DNA of 64,000 nucleotides, from the NCBI GenBank assembly GCA_017311315.1, contig CM029610.1, positions 6,932,387 to 6,996,386 of the forward strand. Direction: 5' to 3'. Every line of letters begins with the position of its first letter. The stretch's first letter is position 1. Below, one piece after another: positions 23,501-36,400 of this stretch. Position numbers and translations under genes: made by a program. This DNA is from Dendrocalamus latiflorus (Eukaryota > Streptophyta > Magnoliopsida > Poales > Poaceae). Below the pieces are notes generated by a model. That model saw nothing but the letters and a program-made list of their open reading frames with translations, ran no database searches and was not told the origin of the DNA.

Positions 23501-26500
23501 CTACGAAGGCGTGATATGTCACCCCTCCTAAAACGTTAGTTTGTCCAGAAAAAAATTCCATGGTGTTCCTGTATCGTAAAGCTTGATATGATTTTTTCTT
23601 GTTCCTGTTTCCTAGAAGGCCAGAATAAATTTTAAATTAATTAGTGGTTTTGTTGAATATAGCTTCCCCCCCCCCCCTTTTTGGTGAAAAGCTCTCCATA
23701 GCATGTTGCGTTTTGCTAAGAGGTAAATTTTGAGCTATATTGATTTAGTTGCCTATTGGAGAATGTAATGTCAATTGATTGGCATGACTATATTGTAACA
23801 TACCAATCTACCGTATTGACAGTACTATACCATACTTATTATTACACTGTGTACTCATTCCATCATCCATGCATGAGATGGTACTACTGGTGTTGCGCTA
23901 TCAAAAAAAAAATCCATTGCTCAATTTATGTAAAATGGGTTTTTTGGATGGTTGTGATATTTTTCCCCCAGAAGTTTTTTTGTATAATTAATAGTACTTC
24001 CCATCTGTATTTTCCAAAATGAAGGCAAACTTTTGGTGCACAATATAAATCATTTGATTTGTGTGATGATATCAGGTATCAGGAACAGCACTAGTGCTTG
24101 ATGAGATTATCAACCATGTTCAATCTCTCCAAAGGCAAGTTGAGGTAACTATCATATTCACTTAAATGAAAGACCTGCTAACACGAATCATCATTTGCTG
24201 TTGTTAACTCAAGGTACAACACAGTCTTTTCCAATGAGGTTACTAACAAATTTCTTGGTATTTGGCAATTTTGGTTGATCCAGTACTTATCGATGAGGCT
24301 TGCTGCAGTAAACCGAAGAGTTGACTTTGGTGGACTAGACAGCCTTTTGGCCACAGAGGTACCTATCTTGCCATCTTTTTCTTTCCTCAATCTTTCCTCA
24401 AGTTGGTTACTTTGGTTGTATCTTTCAAGAGGAACTCTTTCCAGGTCTTTGCAGTTCATTTTCTAGAAGCATTGATTTTTACGGAACAAAATTCACTTTG
24501 GAAGCTTCCTTTTTTATCATCTTAGTTTCTCCAGCCTCTGTTTCCTGCATTTGACTGCTGCTTTTTCATTGTAACACATTAGATATTGAAATGCAAAAGG
24601 TTCTATTTGCAAGCTCAGGATGTCCATTGTAGTTAAATATTTTCTGTGGTCTGGCGCCAAGACGATACGCTAACTTTTTTGTCATCCTTGCATCAAATGG
24701 GGTAGGTCAAATGGGGTAGGTCATAGGTGATATTTACCAATTGAAAATGGTTGCCGGTGGTCCTTGAGATTCCTGTTTTCGAATCTATGGTCTCCCTTGT
24801 GTTAGAAGGTTACAACCACCTTCACAACTCGACATGATCGCAGCCTTTTGTTTTACAATAGAACACCTTTACTGAATGACGTTTTAAACAGTAAACATAA
24901 AAATGTGATGATGCACTAAGTAATTTTATGTGCATAAGTGATATGAAAAGTGATAATTAATAGATTTAGAAGCTCTTGCAAGATACAGAATACAATACTT
25001 TGAACATCATAGCCAGCCTGCATGTTTCCTGCAGTCATGATGCATTTCCAGAATAACCTTCACAAGTTGCATAGATCTATGCTTATTTAAAGATTGGACT
25101 TTCAAAGAAAGCAATATTTGGTAATGAAAGCTACCACCAGGATAAACTTCATTTGTCAATCAGTAATTCAGTATTTAGTGTCTTCAGTTTATATTCGTAA
25201 TTCTTGAAACTGTAACCAGTGTGCTTACTAATTTCTTCATATCTAGTGTGGAAGAGCTACGGACCTGAACTGCAAGAATGCGGTGAACTCAGAGCAGGCA
25301 ATTTGGCCAGAACTGGGTATCTATGGAGCTCGGCAGCTGGCTCAACTACAACAGCAGTTCTGGCATGGCGATGTAACACATTTGCATCAACTGACATTAA
25401 TGTCTGATAAGCAGGACGATGACCACCCTCCTGTCCTTGCCAGCTCCGGTGCCTCTCTCTTCGGCTATGATCTAGCAAGCTCAGGTAATTCAACCAAATC
25501 TAGACCCTACATTTAGGTGAATTTAGTTGTTTGCGTTTGCTTTACACTTTGCTCAGGACCGCCCCTTCAGTTTTATTGTTTTGTCCATAGAGTTGGGTAA
25601 TAGTCACTAGTCAGGTGGGCAAATAGTAAACGTGTCATACAGTTCAAAGCGTATGAAGTTTAGTTCCTCCTCGGACAAAACAACTAATGCTTTCTGGAAG
25701 ATAAAAGTGAAATATATCCTAGCTCATTTGCTAGCATGGCCAATTCTAAGCTAGGACATCCTGCTAAAACTTATCACGTAATCTGAAAGTTTGCGAGTAT
25801 GATTGTAAAGTTGCTTAGGAAACTAGATGCTTAAAAAAAAGATAAAGTCGTACAATGGTCCCAAGAATGCTAGTTCAATTTGCATAACATGTAGTACAAG
25901 CTAAGAAATGCACTTAAATATACGTTTGATAGAGAAATAGGTATTGCTTGCTAATGCAGAGTGAAGTACAGCAATAATCCAATAGCTAGCTTGTTAGTCT
26001 GCACATCTTATGTTAATAACTTCAAGACCGAAATAAAAATCCAAAACGAGCTAAAATGGTATTAATCTATGGTAATGAACATCTGCTATTTCTCTCACAT
26101 TGGTCGTATAACATTTCTTACAATCCTTAGACAATGCAGCTGTTGGACCTGGACCCTGTTCCACTTTTCCGTTTGCTCAATCATCATTATCCTTACCATT
26201 GTTTCGGGTGCTATAGATAGATGTGCTTCTCTGCTGGATCTGTTCTTCCTGGCCAAATTGGTTGGTGTGGTCGGGCCAGAGCAAATTAATGCGTGTCTAG
26301 AAACCCTTTCTTCCCCGTCTTTGCATTTGGTTTGGGCTGCCTGCATAAGGCCTGTAGATGAAGATCTGGTCCCTTGTGGTCCTCCTGCCCCTCCTGGTCA
26401 TATGTACAACTGTTCAGGACCCACTGTTCTGGAACTGCAGCTAGCGGCCGGCTATCCATTGCTTGCATAGTAGCATCCACCAGTTCTTGTGTGCAGACAG

Positions 26501-28131
26501 CACCTAGCTAGTGCAGCAGTGCTGCTGTTGGCTGCATCTCCAATGTCAATAGATAGTTTTTTAGATGCATGCGGTTTTTTAGATGCATGTTTTTTAGTTA
26601 TTTTTACTAGTATATTAGATAATAAAGTATAGTCAAAGTCTTGCATTAAATATCATAAAAAAAATTAAAAACAACATATATTTGTGAACGGAGGGAGTAC
26701 ATAGGTCATAGGGTATGAGTAGCTGCTCTGCTGGTGCGAACCGGCATTAGCGTGTATTTGCCCGAACAGCATGTGACCTTCTGGCTATGGTCCGTGGAAA
26801 TCCTAAGTGGAACCCGTTGTTTCGTTGGGAAGCCTAGCAGAAAAGGGACGAGTTAAAAAGCCATATTTATGGCTTGTAAAATGCACATGCATCTTGTAAG
26901 GAATGGTACTTTTATATATCGTGAAGGGCCGTGGGTTTCCGCAGTGTCACAACTGTACAGTCTGATGCGTTTACAGCAAAAGTGGGAAGCACAGAAACTG
27001 CCTCACTGATCAGTCTTTTCGATCTTACTGGGCAATTGATCTCTGTCCCTCTGACTTACAAAAGCTATTAGTAGTATTTAGATTCAACCAGCGAAAGCTG
27101 TATCTGACCGCCCACAGCATCTTCAGAGAGACCGGCCCAATCAGGCTGCAAATCGATCAAGAATTATTAAAACCCTTAGGGCCCTCCCTGCCTGCATGAT
27201 AGTATCTGTACTGCTGCATTACGGCTGTCAGAATCTGTTTTCGCGAGGAAATTATTGCAGCTTCTTGGCGTACCGTACCCTGCAGCCTGCGCCTGCTCAA
27301 GCAGCTGGGTGAGCGGTGTGCAGCAAGTTGTATCCACCTATTAAAAGTCACCATTGCCTTTACGGTGCGCAGCCCACAGTGGCAGAGCTCCGGGCAGATC
27401 TCTCATTCATGCCATGAGCTCACATTGAATGGTCTCCTTGTTCTTCAGAATTTAGATGATTTCGCTGTACGTTTGACAACGGGAAAAGGCGGGTATTAGT
27501 GATTCTGAGAAGTCGAGGGGGCAGTTCTTTCACGTAGGCTTCTGGGTGTATTTGAGCATGTTCTTTTGTGCTGTGATTTATGACTTTTAGTTACAATTTA
27601 TTACCCTACTAAATAGTGATTGCTGCTAAAAGCCACCGAAAAGACAGAAAGAACAGGGCCCAAGCATTGTGCTGCTACTTACCATTAGTATGGTTTGGAA
27701 AATCTGCTGTGGTTAAACTGGCATAGGATATCTCGGGTTGAAACTCGAAATTTACTGTTCATTTGGGATTTAGTTTTTGATTTCTAACTTCTAGTTTCTT
27801 AATTTTATCTTTTCCTGATTTTTTAGCTTTTTGATACTTTTTTTTGCCTTTTTCCGTATTTTTTTATATTGTCCGTAGTGGGATAACATATTTTTTTATT
27901 TTTAATTTTTTAAATTTAATTACGCTAAATAAACTTCTCTCAACTACAGTATAAAATAAACTTTGAATGATGAAAAAAAGTTATAAACCACCAAAAATAA
28001 GCCCTAATGAGTAGCTCTGCCAGTTTTTGACCAACATTGACTGGTCACCGGCGTGTCAGTGCTTAACTTGGTTCCCGTGTTTTTATGTAGTAGCGCAGCC
28101 GCAGCAGAGCAAGCTGAAGACGGAGCTGTGA
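20551..28131 (+). CDS. bHLH transcription factor, bHLH48/60-like
   Basis: Seven exons: 20551-20802, 20879-21028, 21217-21282, 24076-24144, 24284-24358, 25247-25484, 28091-28131. Phases agree and give 296 residues. The region ARRGQATDSHSLAER continues into REKINARMELLKELVPGCSK and GTALVLDEIINHVQSLQRQVE. H129, E133 and R137 form the H-E-R triplet for E-box/G-box binding, and the second helix is followed by YLSMRLAAVN, typical of the CIB/BEE-related group. Arabidopsis bHLH48 and bHLH60 are the closest relatives I can name; they act in flowering and growth. The N-terminus is low in complexity (Ser, Pro, Ala), and an acidic E-run precedes the basic region. The last exon is the weak point. Exon 28091-28131 gives an SKLKTEL end, but a phase-compatible exon at 26132 would end the protein differently. 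Intron 3 (2.8 kb) carries two MITEs. Confidence 0.9.
21548..21825. mobile_element. Tourist-like MITE, copy 1, in bHLH intron 3
   Basis: Terminal inverted repeats GGGCATCTGTAGTGTATA and its complement ATACACTACAGATGCCC bound a 278-base unit with no coding capacity. It is flanked by TAA on the left and TGA on the right, in line with a three-base PIF/Harbinger (Tourist) target site with one change. Confidence 0.85.
21862..22137. mobile_element. Tourist-like MITE, copy 2, in bHLH intron 3
   Basis: Nearly identical to the copy 36 bases upstream and in the same orientation. It has its own TAA target duplication at 21859-21861 and 22138-22140. The right terminus reads ATACCC instead of ATGCCC. The separate TAA flanks argue for independent insertion, or for duplication of element plus flank. 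Confidence 0.85.
22138..24075. other. Rest of bHLH intron 3
   Basis: Open frames at 22203-22577 (+) and 22706-23077 (-) show no recognisable domain. A C-run of about 10 lies near 23667-23677. The higher GC content at 22580-23080 compared with its surroundings suggests an inserted fragment, but I cannot name it. Confidence 0.35.
27758..28015 (+). repeat. MITE, family B, in bHLH intron 6
   Basis: Shares with copies at 58842-59118 and 59290-59562 the order: 'TTTTTGATTTCTAACTTCTAG', a T-rich stretch, 'GGGATAACATATTTTTTTAT', 'TTAAATTTAATTACGCTAAA' and an ACTACAGTATAAAAT-like end. Boundaries are approximate. Confidence 0.55.
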
Positions 28132-29630
28132 TCAGCAGCGGCCATGGGTGGCATGGCAATGTCGTCGCTGGAACCTAGGGTTGTTTGGTCGACGACCCGA
28201 GCATTTTGGACCGGTGTGTATACGGAGGCGATTCTCTCTGGCGTTAAGGGGATTGAGATGATGGATATAAATTTATTAACCTTTCCGGCTGCTGCTACTG
28301 TCTTCGCTCGTAGATCTTGCTGGAACAATTCTCTAGTTTCCTTCTTATTCCCTGTATTTATTGGTATATGCCTATGACAAGAATGGCCTAATCTCAAGGC
28401 TAATGTGATTACCAATGTTTATGTTTTCATGGGCTAGAGTTTGTACGCACCGTCTTTTATGGTTTTTGCATAGGTCCCTCCAAGAATGCTCTTTCGGAGA
28501 AACATAAGAATGCTCCCATCTTATGAATCTACACTAAAACGCACTGACCTCACATTCGATCGCACTGCTTCCTCGTCCTATCATCAATTTGGTAGGGTAT
28601 TGCACTCTCACTTCACGACCGAACTGTAGGAACTCTGTAAAATGTAAATCATTAGCAAACAAAGGCTCTTTCTTTCCAACTTATATCTTGTGATTTCTTT
28701 TGAATAAATAAATGAGACGATTTCTCTGTCATCATTTCAAAGCGGTTTATTGGAACAGCTTTTTTGAAACGACATATTAGCTTATTGGAACAGCCTTATT
28801 GAAATGGTTGTTGTGGTTATAGAACAAACAGTAAACAAAGGAGGTTACGGGTAGGTCACAAAGGGGCTGTCCGAAGTCTTATAAACCATGGAGCCAGTGT
28901 GTAGAAGTTTGTGCTACCTAGATTTCTTTGAAAAAGAGGGTCTGCCTCTCCATGACGCCATAAGACATATTTGTAGCTATTAAAAGATTTGTTATATAAA
29001 TGCCTCTATCTGGATCTACAAATTATAGGGATAATACAGTCTTTTCCCTTGCTACAGTCCTCTTGGACCAGTCATGTAACCTCATGATTATTAGGCCAAC
29101 TGGGCTAAGGTGAGAGCCACTCCTCCAACAATAGTCTTTCATGGTTGAAGGTCTCTAATTTCTATGGGTCAAGACCATATCCAATGTTACATGGCCCCCT
29201 CAGTCCCTTCAGCCCATTGAATTGTAGCATACTAAGAGTTCCTGTCGAAACTAGGCTAAGCTTGGTCTTACACGCAGCTTTCAAGAGGAGGCGACACATG
29301 GCGACAGTCAGTCTGTCAGTCACGGGAGACATGTCATCGTGCTAGTTGCGTCGCCACGCACACCCACTTAATTCTCACGCCCGATGCATCAGCATTTAAT
29401 GCCACTGCCATGTGCGTACTTATGCGCCAGGCAACACCCTTTTTCAGAACTGTCTGCGTGTTCTCTTTTTCATTGCTTTTTGTCTTCTACAGTCTCCTCC
29501 ACAGCCACTTTCGTCCATCGTCGAGCTTTCCCCGTTCTTCTCTGTGCCGACGATCTTCTTCCGTGTGGTATGCTGCGTGGGAGTGACCGTTGTGGCCATA
29601 GCAGCGCCTCTGCCTCGTCGAGCAGCTATG
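28132..29630. other. Intergenic stretch after the bHLH gene
   Basis: The first few hundred bases are probably the bHLH 3'UTR. Beyond that no gene or RNA is recognised. Short open frames at 29145-29705 have no domain and lead into the transposon remnant. Confidence 0.4.
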
Positions 29631-29639
29631 GTGTTCAAG

Positions 29640-30720
29640 ACGGTCGCTATGAGGTCGCTGTCAGCAAGTATTGAAAGGCATCTAAGTTCAACGGTGTGTT
29701 TGTGAACACACTCGGCCCGTCCATTGCGACAGAGGAGTTAGTGCAATAGCTCGTGCGTGATGATAAGATCTCATCTCACAAGCTCGTCCACCTCCCCGTT
29801 GATGATGAGGTCTTGCCGCGATCGTGGGATGATGAGAAGCTAATCTTCGTGGTGTACTTCAACGCCGAGCTCTGGATCCCTGTCACTCGCTTCGTGGGTG
29901 ATCTTCTTCGGTTGTACGAGCTGGAGCTTCAATAGCTTACGTCGAACGTCATCGCTCATCTTGCCATGTTTTCATGGGCGGCACGTTCGGAGGCCACCAT
30001 CCCAAGCACTACCGTCTTCGCACCCTTGGATGACATGCGATGCCAACTGAAGCAGCTAGGGGATGGTCAATATTCGAACCTGTGCAACGTCAGCCTTTAG
30101 CTCCCCGCCGGCGCTTCAAAGGGTTTCCCTGCGAACTCGACATGGACAAAATGGGAGTCCCACTTGCTGCAGTGGTGGTTCTACCATAAGATCGAGTACG
30201 ACAACAATCTGTACTTCACCGAACATATCATGGACTTCGGTCCATTTCCTCAGGTGAAGCTCGATCGGGACGGCGAGGTCCGCGCTCGGAGGCTACTGGC
30301 GGTCGCACTTCGACTCAACATAATGACTGCGCGGAGGAGTTTTGCATGCTCTGTGTGGCTCCGTTGGCCCAGTGATGGGACTTGCGGGTCAACTTCGCTT
30401 GGAATGACGGGGTCTGGCGTTCACTCACAATGTCGGCGAAGTCGACAGGTTTGGGTAAGTTTCTCCCCTTCATTGTATTTGTCGATGGTGGTGGTTTTTG
30501 CCACCTGCTAAGCCCAAAGTTTTGCAGTTGTTCCGTTGGCAAAGGCGTAGCACACGGTAGCTGTGTTCCTAGGGCCCTACATTCTGAAGGAGCATAGCCG
30601 CCTTCGCGTGTCGGCCATGTCCGGCAGTTCGTGGATCAATCACATGTGCGAAGCCATGGGCCTTGCCGTGCCTGAGCATCCCGTCCCCGCTGTGAGCAAA
30701 GGTTGTTCCCGTGGAGCTGA
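29640..30720 (+). pseudogene. Gypsy-type transposon (PF04195-like) coding remnant
   Basis: Pieces in two frames recall the 'putative gypsy type transposon' domain common in rice. They are PVDDEVLPRSWDDEKLIFVV with VTRFVGDLLRLYELELQ (29753-29935), then WFYHKIEYDNN and GPFPQVKLDRDGEVRARRL (30164-30330), then WNDGVWRSLTMSAKSTGLGK and FIVFVDGG (30382-30510). Stops at 29934 and 30595 and frame changes between the pieces show it is dead. An acidic segment (DASDSEDWDDDNGD) at 30758-31036 may belong to the same element. No LTRs were located, so the element's limits are unknown. Confidence 0.65.
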
Positions 30721-31039
30721 CGGATAGGGTGATGAAGACAGGGGAGGCCATGAAGGCATGTACGCTCATGAAGCTTTGGCATCAGCCATTACCATCGTGC
30801 CCCTCTCTTCGACCCCTCTCACCTCTACAGAGCTCATCTCCAACATGGAGGAATGCAGCGGCCTCGACGAGTCTGGTGCGAAGGGTAGGGATGAAGCGGG
30901 TGGCGATGCTAGTGATAGTGAAGACTGGGACGACGACAACGGCGACAGTGACTGTAATGGCGACGATGGTACCTATGGCAGCCTCATGAAATCTCATAAA
31001 AAGATCAAATCCAAACAAAACCGAGCAATTTTGTAAACT

Positions 31040-33425
31040 TGCCCAAACTTGATGCGTAGATAGATATGGATTGATTTTCATGAAATATCTCCATCACTTA
31101 CTCGTTCTTGGCATACAGTAAGATAAAAAGAGTAGAGAAAAGATCAAAATTAACAAGATCAGAAGCAAATCAACTAAAACAAGAGGGATCCATAGGTGAT
31201 GAATAAAGTTGATATATTGCTACTTGAAGATGAGGGTTTTACAGCTGCTCCACCTGAAGAACAAGAGAGTACACCATAACACTCACTATTCTCATACTCT
31301 AACCTTTGAACATTTAGCTTTCATGAGGAAAGCTAGGATGGTTGGATGGTTAACTCACAAATATCTATCCTAACTCGTTAAATAGATAGGTAACAAACAC
31401 TTATCTAATAATAATAGATACTATCCATTAGCATATATGGAAAACTTGTTAACACCACACAACATGGATTTTATTCACATACTACATATTTTTCAAAGCA
31501 CATGAGCTCGAATCCGCTAAGTCCTTTAATCCAACTTGATTTTCTCAACTTCTTATTGACCTAAACTATTTCCCCAAACGTTGCAGTTTTAATCCAAGAT
31601 AGTTTCTATTATTATGGTCAACTTACTAAAATACCTTTTTTGACTCGATTTTCATCTTTCCTTGCAAACAATTGTCATACTTGTCACGTGTAGGTGCACC
31701 ACTGGCTTGCCACGCATCGACAAGTATCTCTCGTTCTGATTCCACCGGACCACGCCTCAATTGGATTGACCAAGCCAAATGGTGCAATCCATTGCTAAAA
31801 CCTTCTCTTCAACATTTTCTGTTTTACTCATGCTATGTTTGAACTTAGCCATCTCACCCGACACTCTTGATTGTTCTAGGTCTTGGCTCCTCTATAAGCA
31901 TAGCTTCGATCCGCGCCGTTGATCATAATTGACTCCAAACTTCCCTGAACATCCGAAGATAAAGAAATCATTTTTAGATATAAGTTATTTATAAGTTGAC
32001 CCACGTTAGCTGAAACATGCATCATGCAATACATATGCATTTACCTAGGTCAAGCCACATCAACCCATGATCAAAATTCTCAAAAACCACTTTTTAGTCG
32101 AATTAAAACAAGCCAGTCGTCATACCACTGACGCCAGCAGGTATGATCGCTGGCGGTTGCCGATCAGACCGCTGGTGCCGGCCGGTTTGATCGGTGGCCA
32201 GTCTAATTGCCAGATCTGCAAACTATCAAGGAAAATTGTAAATTTGTAAAATCCAAATTTAAACTTATCTAAAATGGTAATAATTCATCACAATAAAATC
32301 ATGATCTCCTCACATGATCCTTTAGTTTTAAACAAAAAAAGTGTCCACCAATTTTGTTTTGAGCCATGGATTGCGGCTTCCAGCACCCGTTTGTCGTGTG
32401 AACGGATCATGTGTTCTATGCTTCCATTTGGCATCCCTGACAAAATCACCATCTACACCACATCGGCTTTTGTCATCTCCAATTTTCTTTCCTGAAACAA
32501 TTTGAGTAGAAGCTGGAGCAAACACGACGGCAGCGCTTTCTTATGCACAAAGCAATACAATGGCAAGAACCCTCCTCTGGCAATAAGATAGATTAGATGC
32601 AATAAACATGAAAGCCACATCCAGAATGGTGAGCAGTAGAATACAGCCCTGCTCCTTGCTGCAATTAGCTCCTCTGAATTTCGCGTGGTGGTTTGGTTTT
32701 ATGGTTTTTGTAAGTTCAGTTTGGAAATCCAATAACAGAATTAGCAGCCTGACGCATCCGCCGTCCAGCTTCAGTTGAAGATTCTTGCCATCTTTTGACG
32801 ATCAAATCACGCGCACAAAGAAACAGGAACTTGCCTGCTTCGCTCCAATCCACTGCGATTTGCGACGTGATGTGGATGTGCCAATTGTTGCCGTCGTTGC
32901 AGCAGATAAACATCGTTTTCCAACGAACACTCCGACGTGCAAGCAAGCGGCATTGGCGTTCCGGGGGTGAATGGATCGCTCCTTGGTGGCTTTGGCTTGC
33001 GGCACTTAGGGTGCAAGAATCATCCTATAAACCGTCGCTCTCCTCGATGCGTCCGTATTTCTTGCGTCCTTTCCGTTGATCCGTCCACGCACGCGCACGG
33101 CTGAAAAGGCGCGATTTTTTTTCTTCTTCTTCTCCGACGAACAAAAACATCAGTCTCTACTCGTCTCCCAGCTCGAGTGCGTGTGACGAGATCTTTAATT
33201 CTCTCCGATTTTTTTTTACTTCTTTGTCTTTCTTTCCGTGCAATTCTTGACTGTGATCTGCGCATCATTTCGATTACATGCCTCTGATGCGTTGTCGCCA
33301 TTTCCTTGCCGTGGTTAGGCCATAAAGGTTTCGGGTTCTTGGAACCTTTCCCTTGCGCGGTGGTAGTCCAGTTAGTGCCAGTCGAGTGAGGGCTGAAGAT
33401 TGGGTGATTCTTGGCGAGAGGAGGG
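31040..33425. other. Intergenic region upstream of the glycosidase gene
   Basis: No gene is recognised. At 32120-32210, GATCAGACCGCTGG-like units repeat irregularly, a pattern I associate with rice retrotransposon sequence. The final 400 bases are probably the promoter and leader of the downstream gene. Confidence 0.4.
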
Positions 33426-36400
33426 ATGGCGCGGGGCGTGCCGGTGGCGGCTGTTGGGCTCGTGGTGGTGTTCTTGGCCTCCGCCGCCCGTGGCGCGGCG
33501 GCGAAGGACTGCACGAACACGCTGCCGGGGCTGGCGGCGTCGCACTCGGAGCGCGCGGCGGCGCAGCTGCGGCGGTCCGCGCCGCCGGACGCCGACGCGC
33601 TGCGGCTGCCCGAAGTCCTCGACCATGGCCACGGGCACGGGCACGACCACGAGCAACACCTCACCCCCACCGACGAGTCGACGTGGATGGCGCTCATGCC
33701 GCGGAGGCTCCTTGGCAGCAGGGCCCCGCCACGCGAGGCGTTCGATTGGCTCATGCTCTACCGCAAGCTCCGGGGCGGCGCCGCCCCCGTGGACGGCGGC
33801 GCGGCCGGGGCGTTCCTGTCGGAGGCGTCGCTGCACGACGTGCGGCTGGAGCCGGGCACCGTGTACTGGCAGGCCCAGCAAACCAACCTGGAGTACCTGC
33901 TCCTCCTGGACGTTGACCGCCTCGTCTGGAGCTTCCGCACACAGGCCGGCCTGACGGCGCCCGGGACGCCCTACGGCGGGTGGGAGGGCCCCGCCGTCGA
34001 GCTCCGGGGACACTTCGTCGGTGCGCCGCCGCAATTTTGGCTTGGTTTGGAGCATTTACACAGAGCAGTTGCACAGCTCGACTAAATTGTGGCCATTGCT
34101 GCTGTTCTTTGCAGGGCACTACATGAGTGCTACTGCCAAGATGTGGGCGAGCACGCACAATGATACGCTCTATGCGAAGATGTCGTCGGTCGTCGATGCG
34201 CTCTACGATTGCCAGAAGAAGATGGGCACAGGGTACCTGTCGGCCTTCCCATCGGAGTTCTTCGACAGGGTCGAGGCCCTCAAGGCTGTTTGGGCTCCTT
34301 ACTACACAATCCACAAGGTATAGGAGGTGTTTCAGCATTTACTTCTCCTTATTCAATGCTTCATGTAAATCATTGTCCTGTTGCTTGAGTGTAATATTTG
34401 GCTTGCAGATTATGCAAGGGCTTCTTGATCAGTATACTGTGGCTTGGAATTCCAAGGCCCTTGAGATGGTTGTGGGGATGGCTAATTACTTCAGTGACCG
34501 TGTGAAGAATGTCATACAGAAATACAGCATTGAGAAGCACTGGGCGTCGCTCAATGAGGAGACTGGGGGGATGAATGATGTGCTCTATCAGCTCTACATG
34601 ATAACGGTGATTTGCCAACTTGCTAGAAGTGTAGCCTCAATTGATGCAATTATGTGTGGCCGCCGTGCTTCTTTGTTTGTCATCAGTTTTAGAAGCTTGT
34701 TTTGAGTGGAGTTGCTAATTTCTCTAACTTGGGCAGAATGATCAGAAGCATTTGACACTGGCTCATCTTTTTGACAAGCCATGCTTTCTGGGGTTGCTTG
34801 CAGTCCAGGTCTGCTGATTTCTTTTCCTAGCTGCGACTCTTCTGAGATTCAGTATCATCTAGGAATATGTGCTAATTCATTGAAATGACTCAAATGAACC
34901 CAACTTCCTATTTGTCTGGTTTATACCTAGTAATGTATCCATTTTACATGATAGCTTACTATGTCAAAAATATGTTTGAGTTTTTGTTCAGTTTAATTTA
35001 ATTGGCACATAATGGCAACTCTGTGCCTAGTGTCTACATACCAAATCAATCATTATGTCAATACTGCAATTCATTGCATATTATGATTTGTTCAATCTAG
35101 TAAATTGACAGCATGTGCAATGCATACCTACATGGAAACGGAACTTGGGCTCTGGTCTGACTCTTAATCCACAGAATACAAGATACTTTTCCTATTGCAG
35201 GAATTTCTTTGAGTGATTGCTTTGTGTATGTTTCGATTTCAGGCTGACAGTATTTCAGGCTTCCATTCCAATACACACATTCCAGTTGTCATTGGTGCAC
35301 AGATGAGATATGAAGTTACTGATGATCTTGTTTACAAGGTAAAGAATGCAAACCTTGCTTTCTGGAGAGTTGAAGTACTCCATGTTCATAGATGGAGAAT
35401 AATTTGTCCAGGGATATGAGGATAAGTGCATACCATTATCAGCTTAGATTGTCATATTGGCTACTCTTTCGAAAGGAAAACAGTAACTTATATTGCTTCC
35501 AGTGTATGTATGCTTCTTGCCGATATTGGTAAAAATCCAATTGGGTCTGGAAGTTGTGGTAGCTTAATCTGGGAAAAGAATGCATTTAATGCTAAATTGT
35601 TGTTTTCTCTTTGTACCATTTTTGGGGGGTGGAGGAAAGGATTGCTAAAACTAGGGTTGTTCATATTTTGGGAATTATGCTGGACATTGTATGAGTTCTA
35701 GCATAGTATTTTTTGTGTCAGCTTTATGTCAAAGCTGTGTTGGTGTTTCACTGAAGGTGTACCATCTGCTTTCTTCTTTTCTCATTTTGTTCTCTGGCTC
35801 CATTTGAGTGAAGCTGGGTGAAGCTGACCATAATCCTAATTCCTGAAACAGCAAATTGCGACATTCTTTATGGACACCATAAATTCTTCTCACAGCTATG
35901 CGACTGGTGGGACATCCGCTGGTGAATTCTGGTAATATAACTGTAGATGCCTGATTTCCATAGTAAATGGCCATAGTTATCTTTGGCATATGAGTGTATA
36001 TTCTTAAATTGTTTTTCAGGACCAATCCAAAGCGTTTAGCTGAGACTCTGAGTACTGAGAATGAGGAATCTTGCACTACCTACAACATGCTGAAGGTTTA
36101 CAATCATCAAACCATTCCTCAAAACATGCATCTTCTCTTTTAGAGATGTGACATATGCAAACGATATGCAGGTTTCTCGCAACCTATTCAGATGGACAAA
36201 GGAAATAGCATATGCAGACTATTATGAAAGGGCACTGATAAATGGTGTGTTAAGCATCCAAAGAGGGACGGATCCCGGTGTGATGATTTACATGCTACCC
36301 CAGGCCCCTGGACGGTCTAAAGCAGTGAGCTATCATGGTTGGGGAACAAAGTATGATTCATTCTGGTGTTGTTATGGGACAGGTAATATCAAAAACTGCT

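Noticed and set aside
26069..26470. 133-codon plus-strand frame in bHLH intron 6
   Set aside because: No domain and no splice support in that frame; only a short stretch in another frame is a candidate exon.
33020..34338. Long frames antisense to GH127 exon 1, up to 244 codons
   Set aside because: Mirror frames of a GC-rich exon; the plus strand carries the conserved family.
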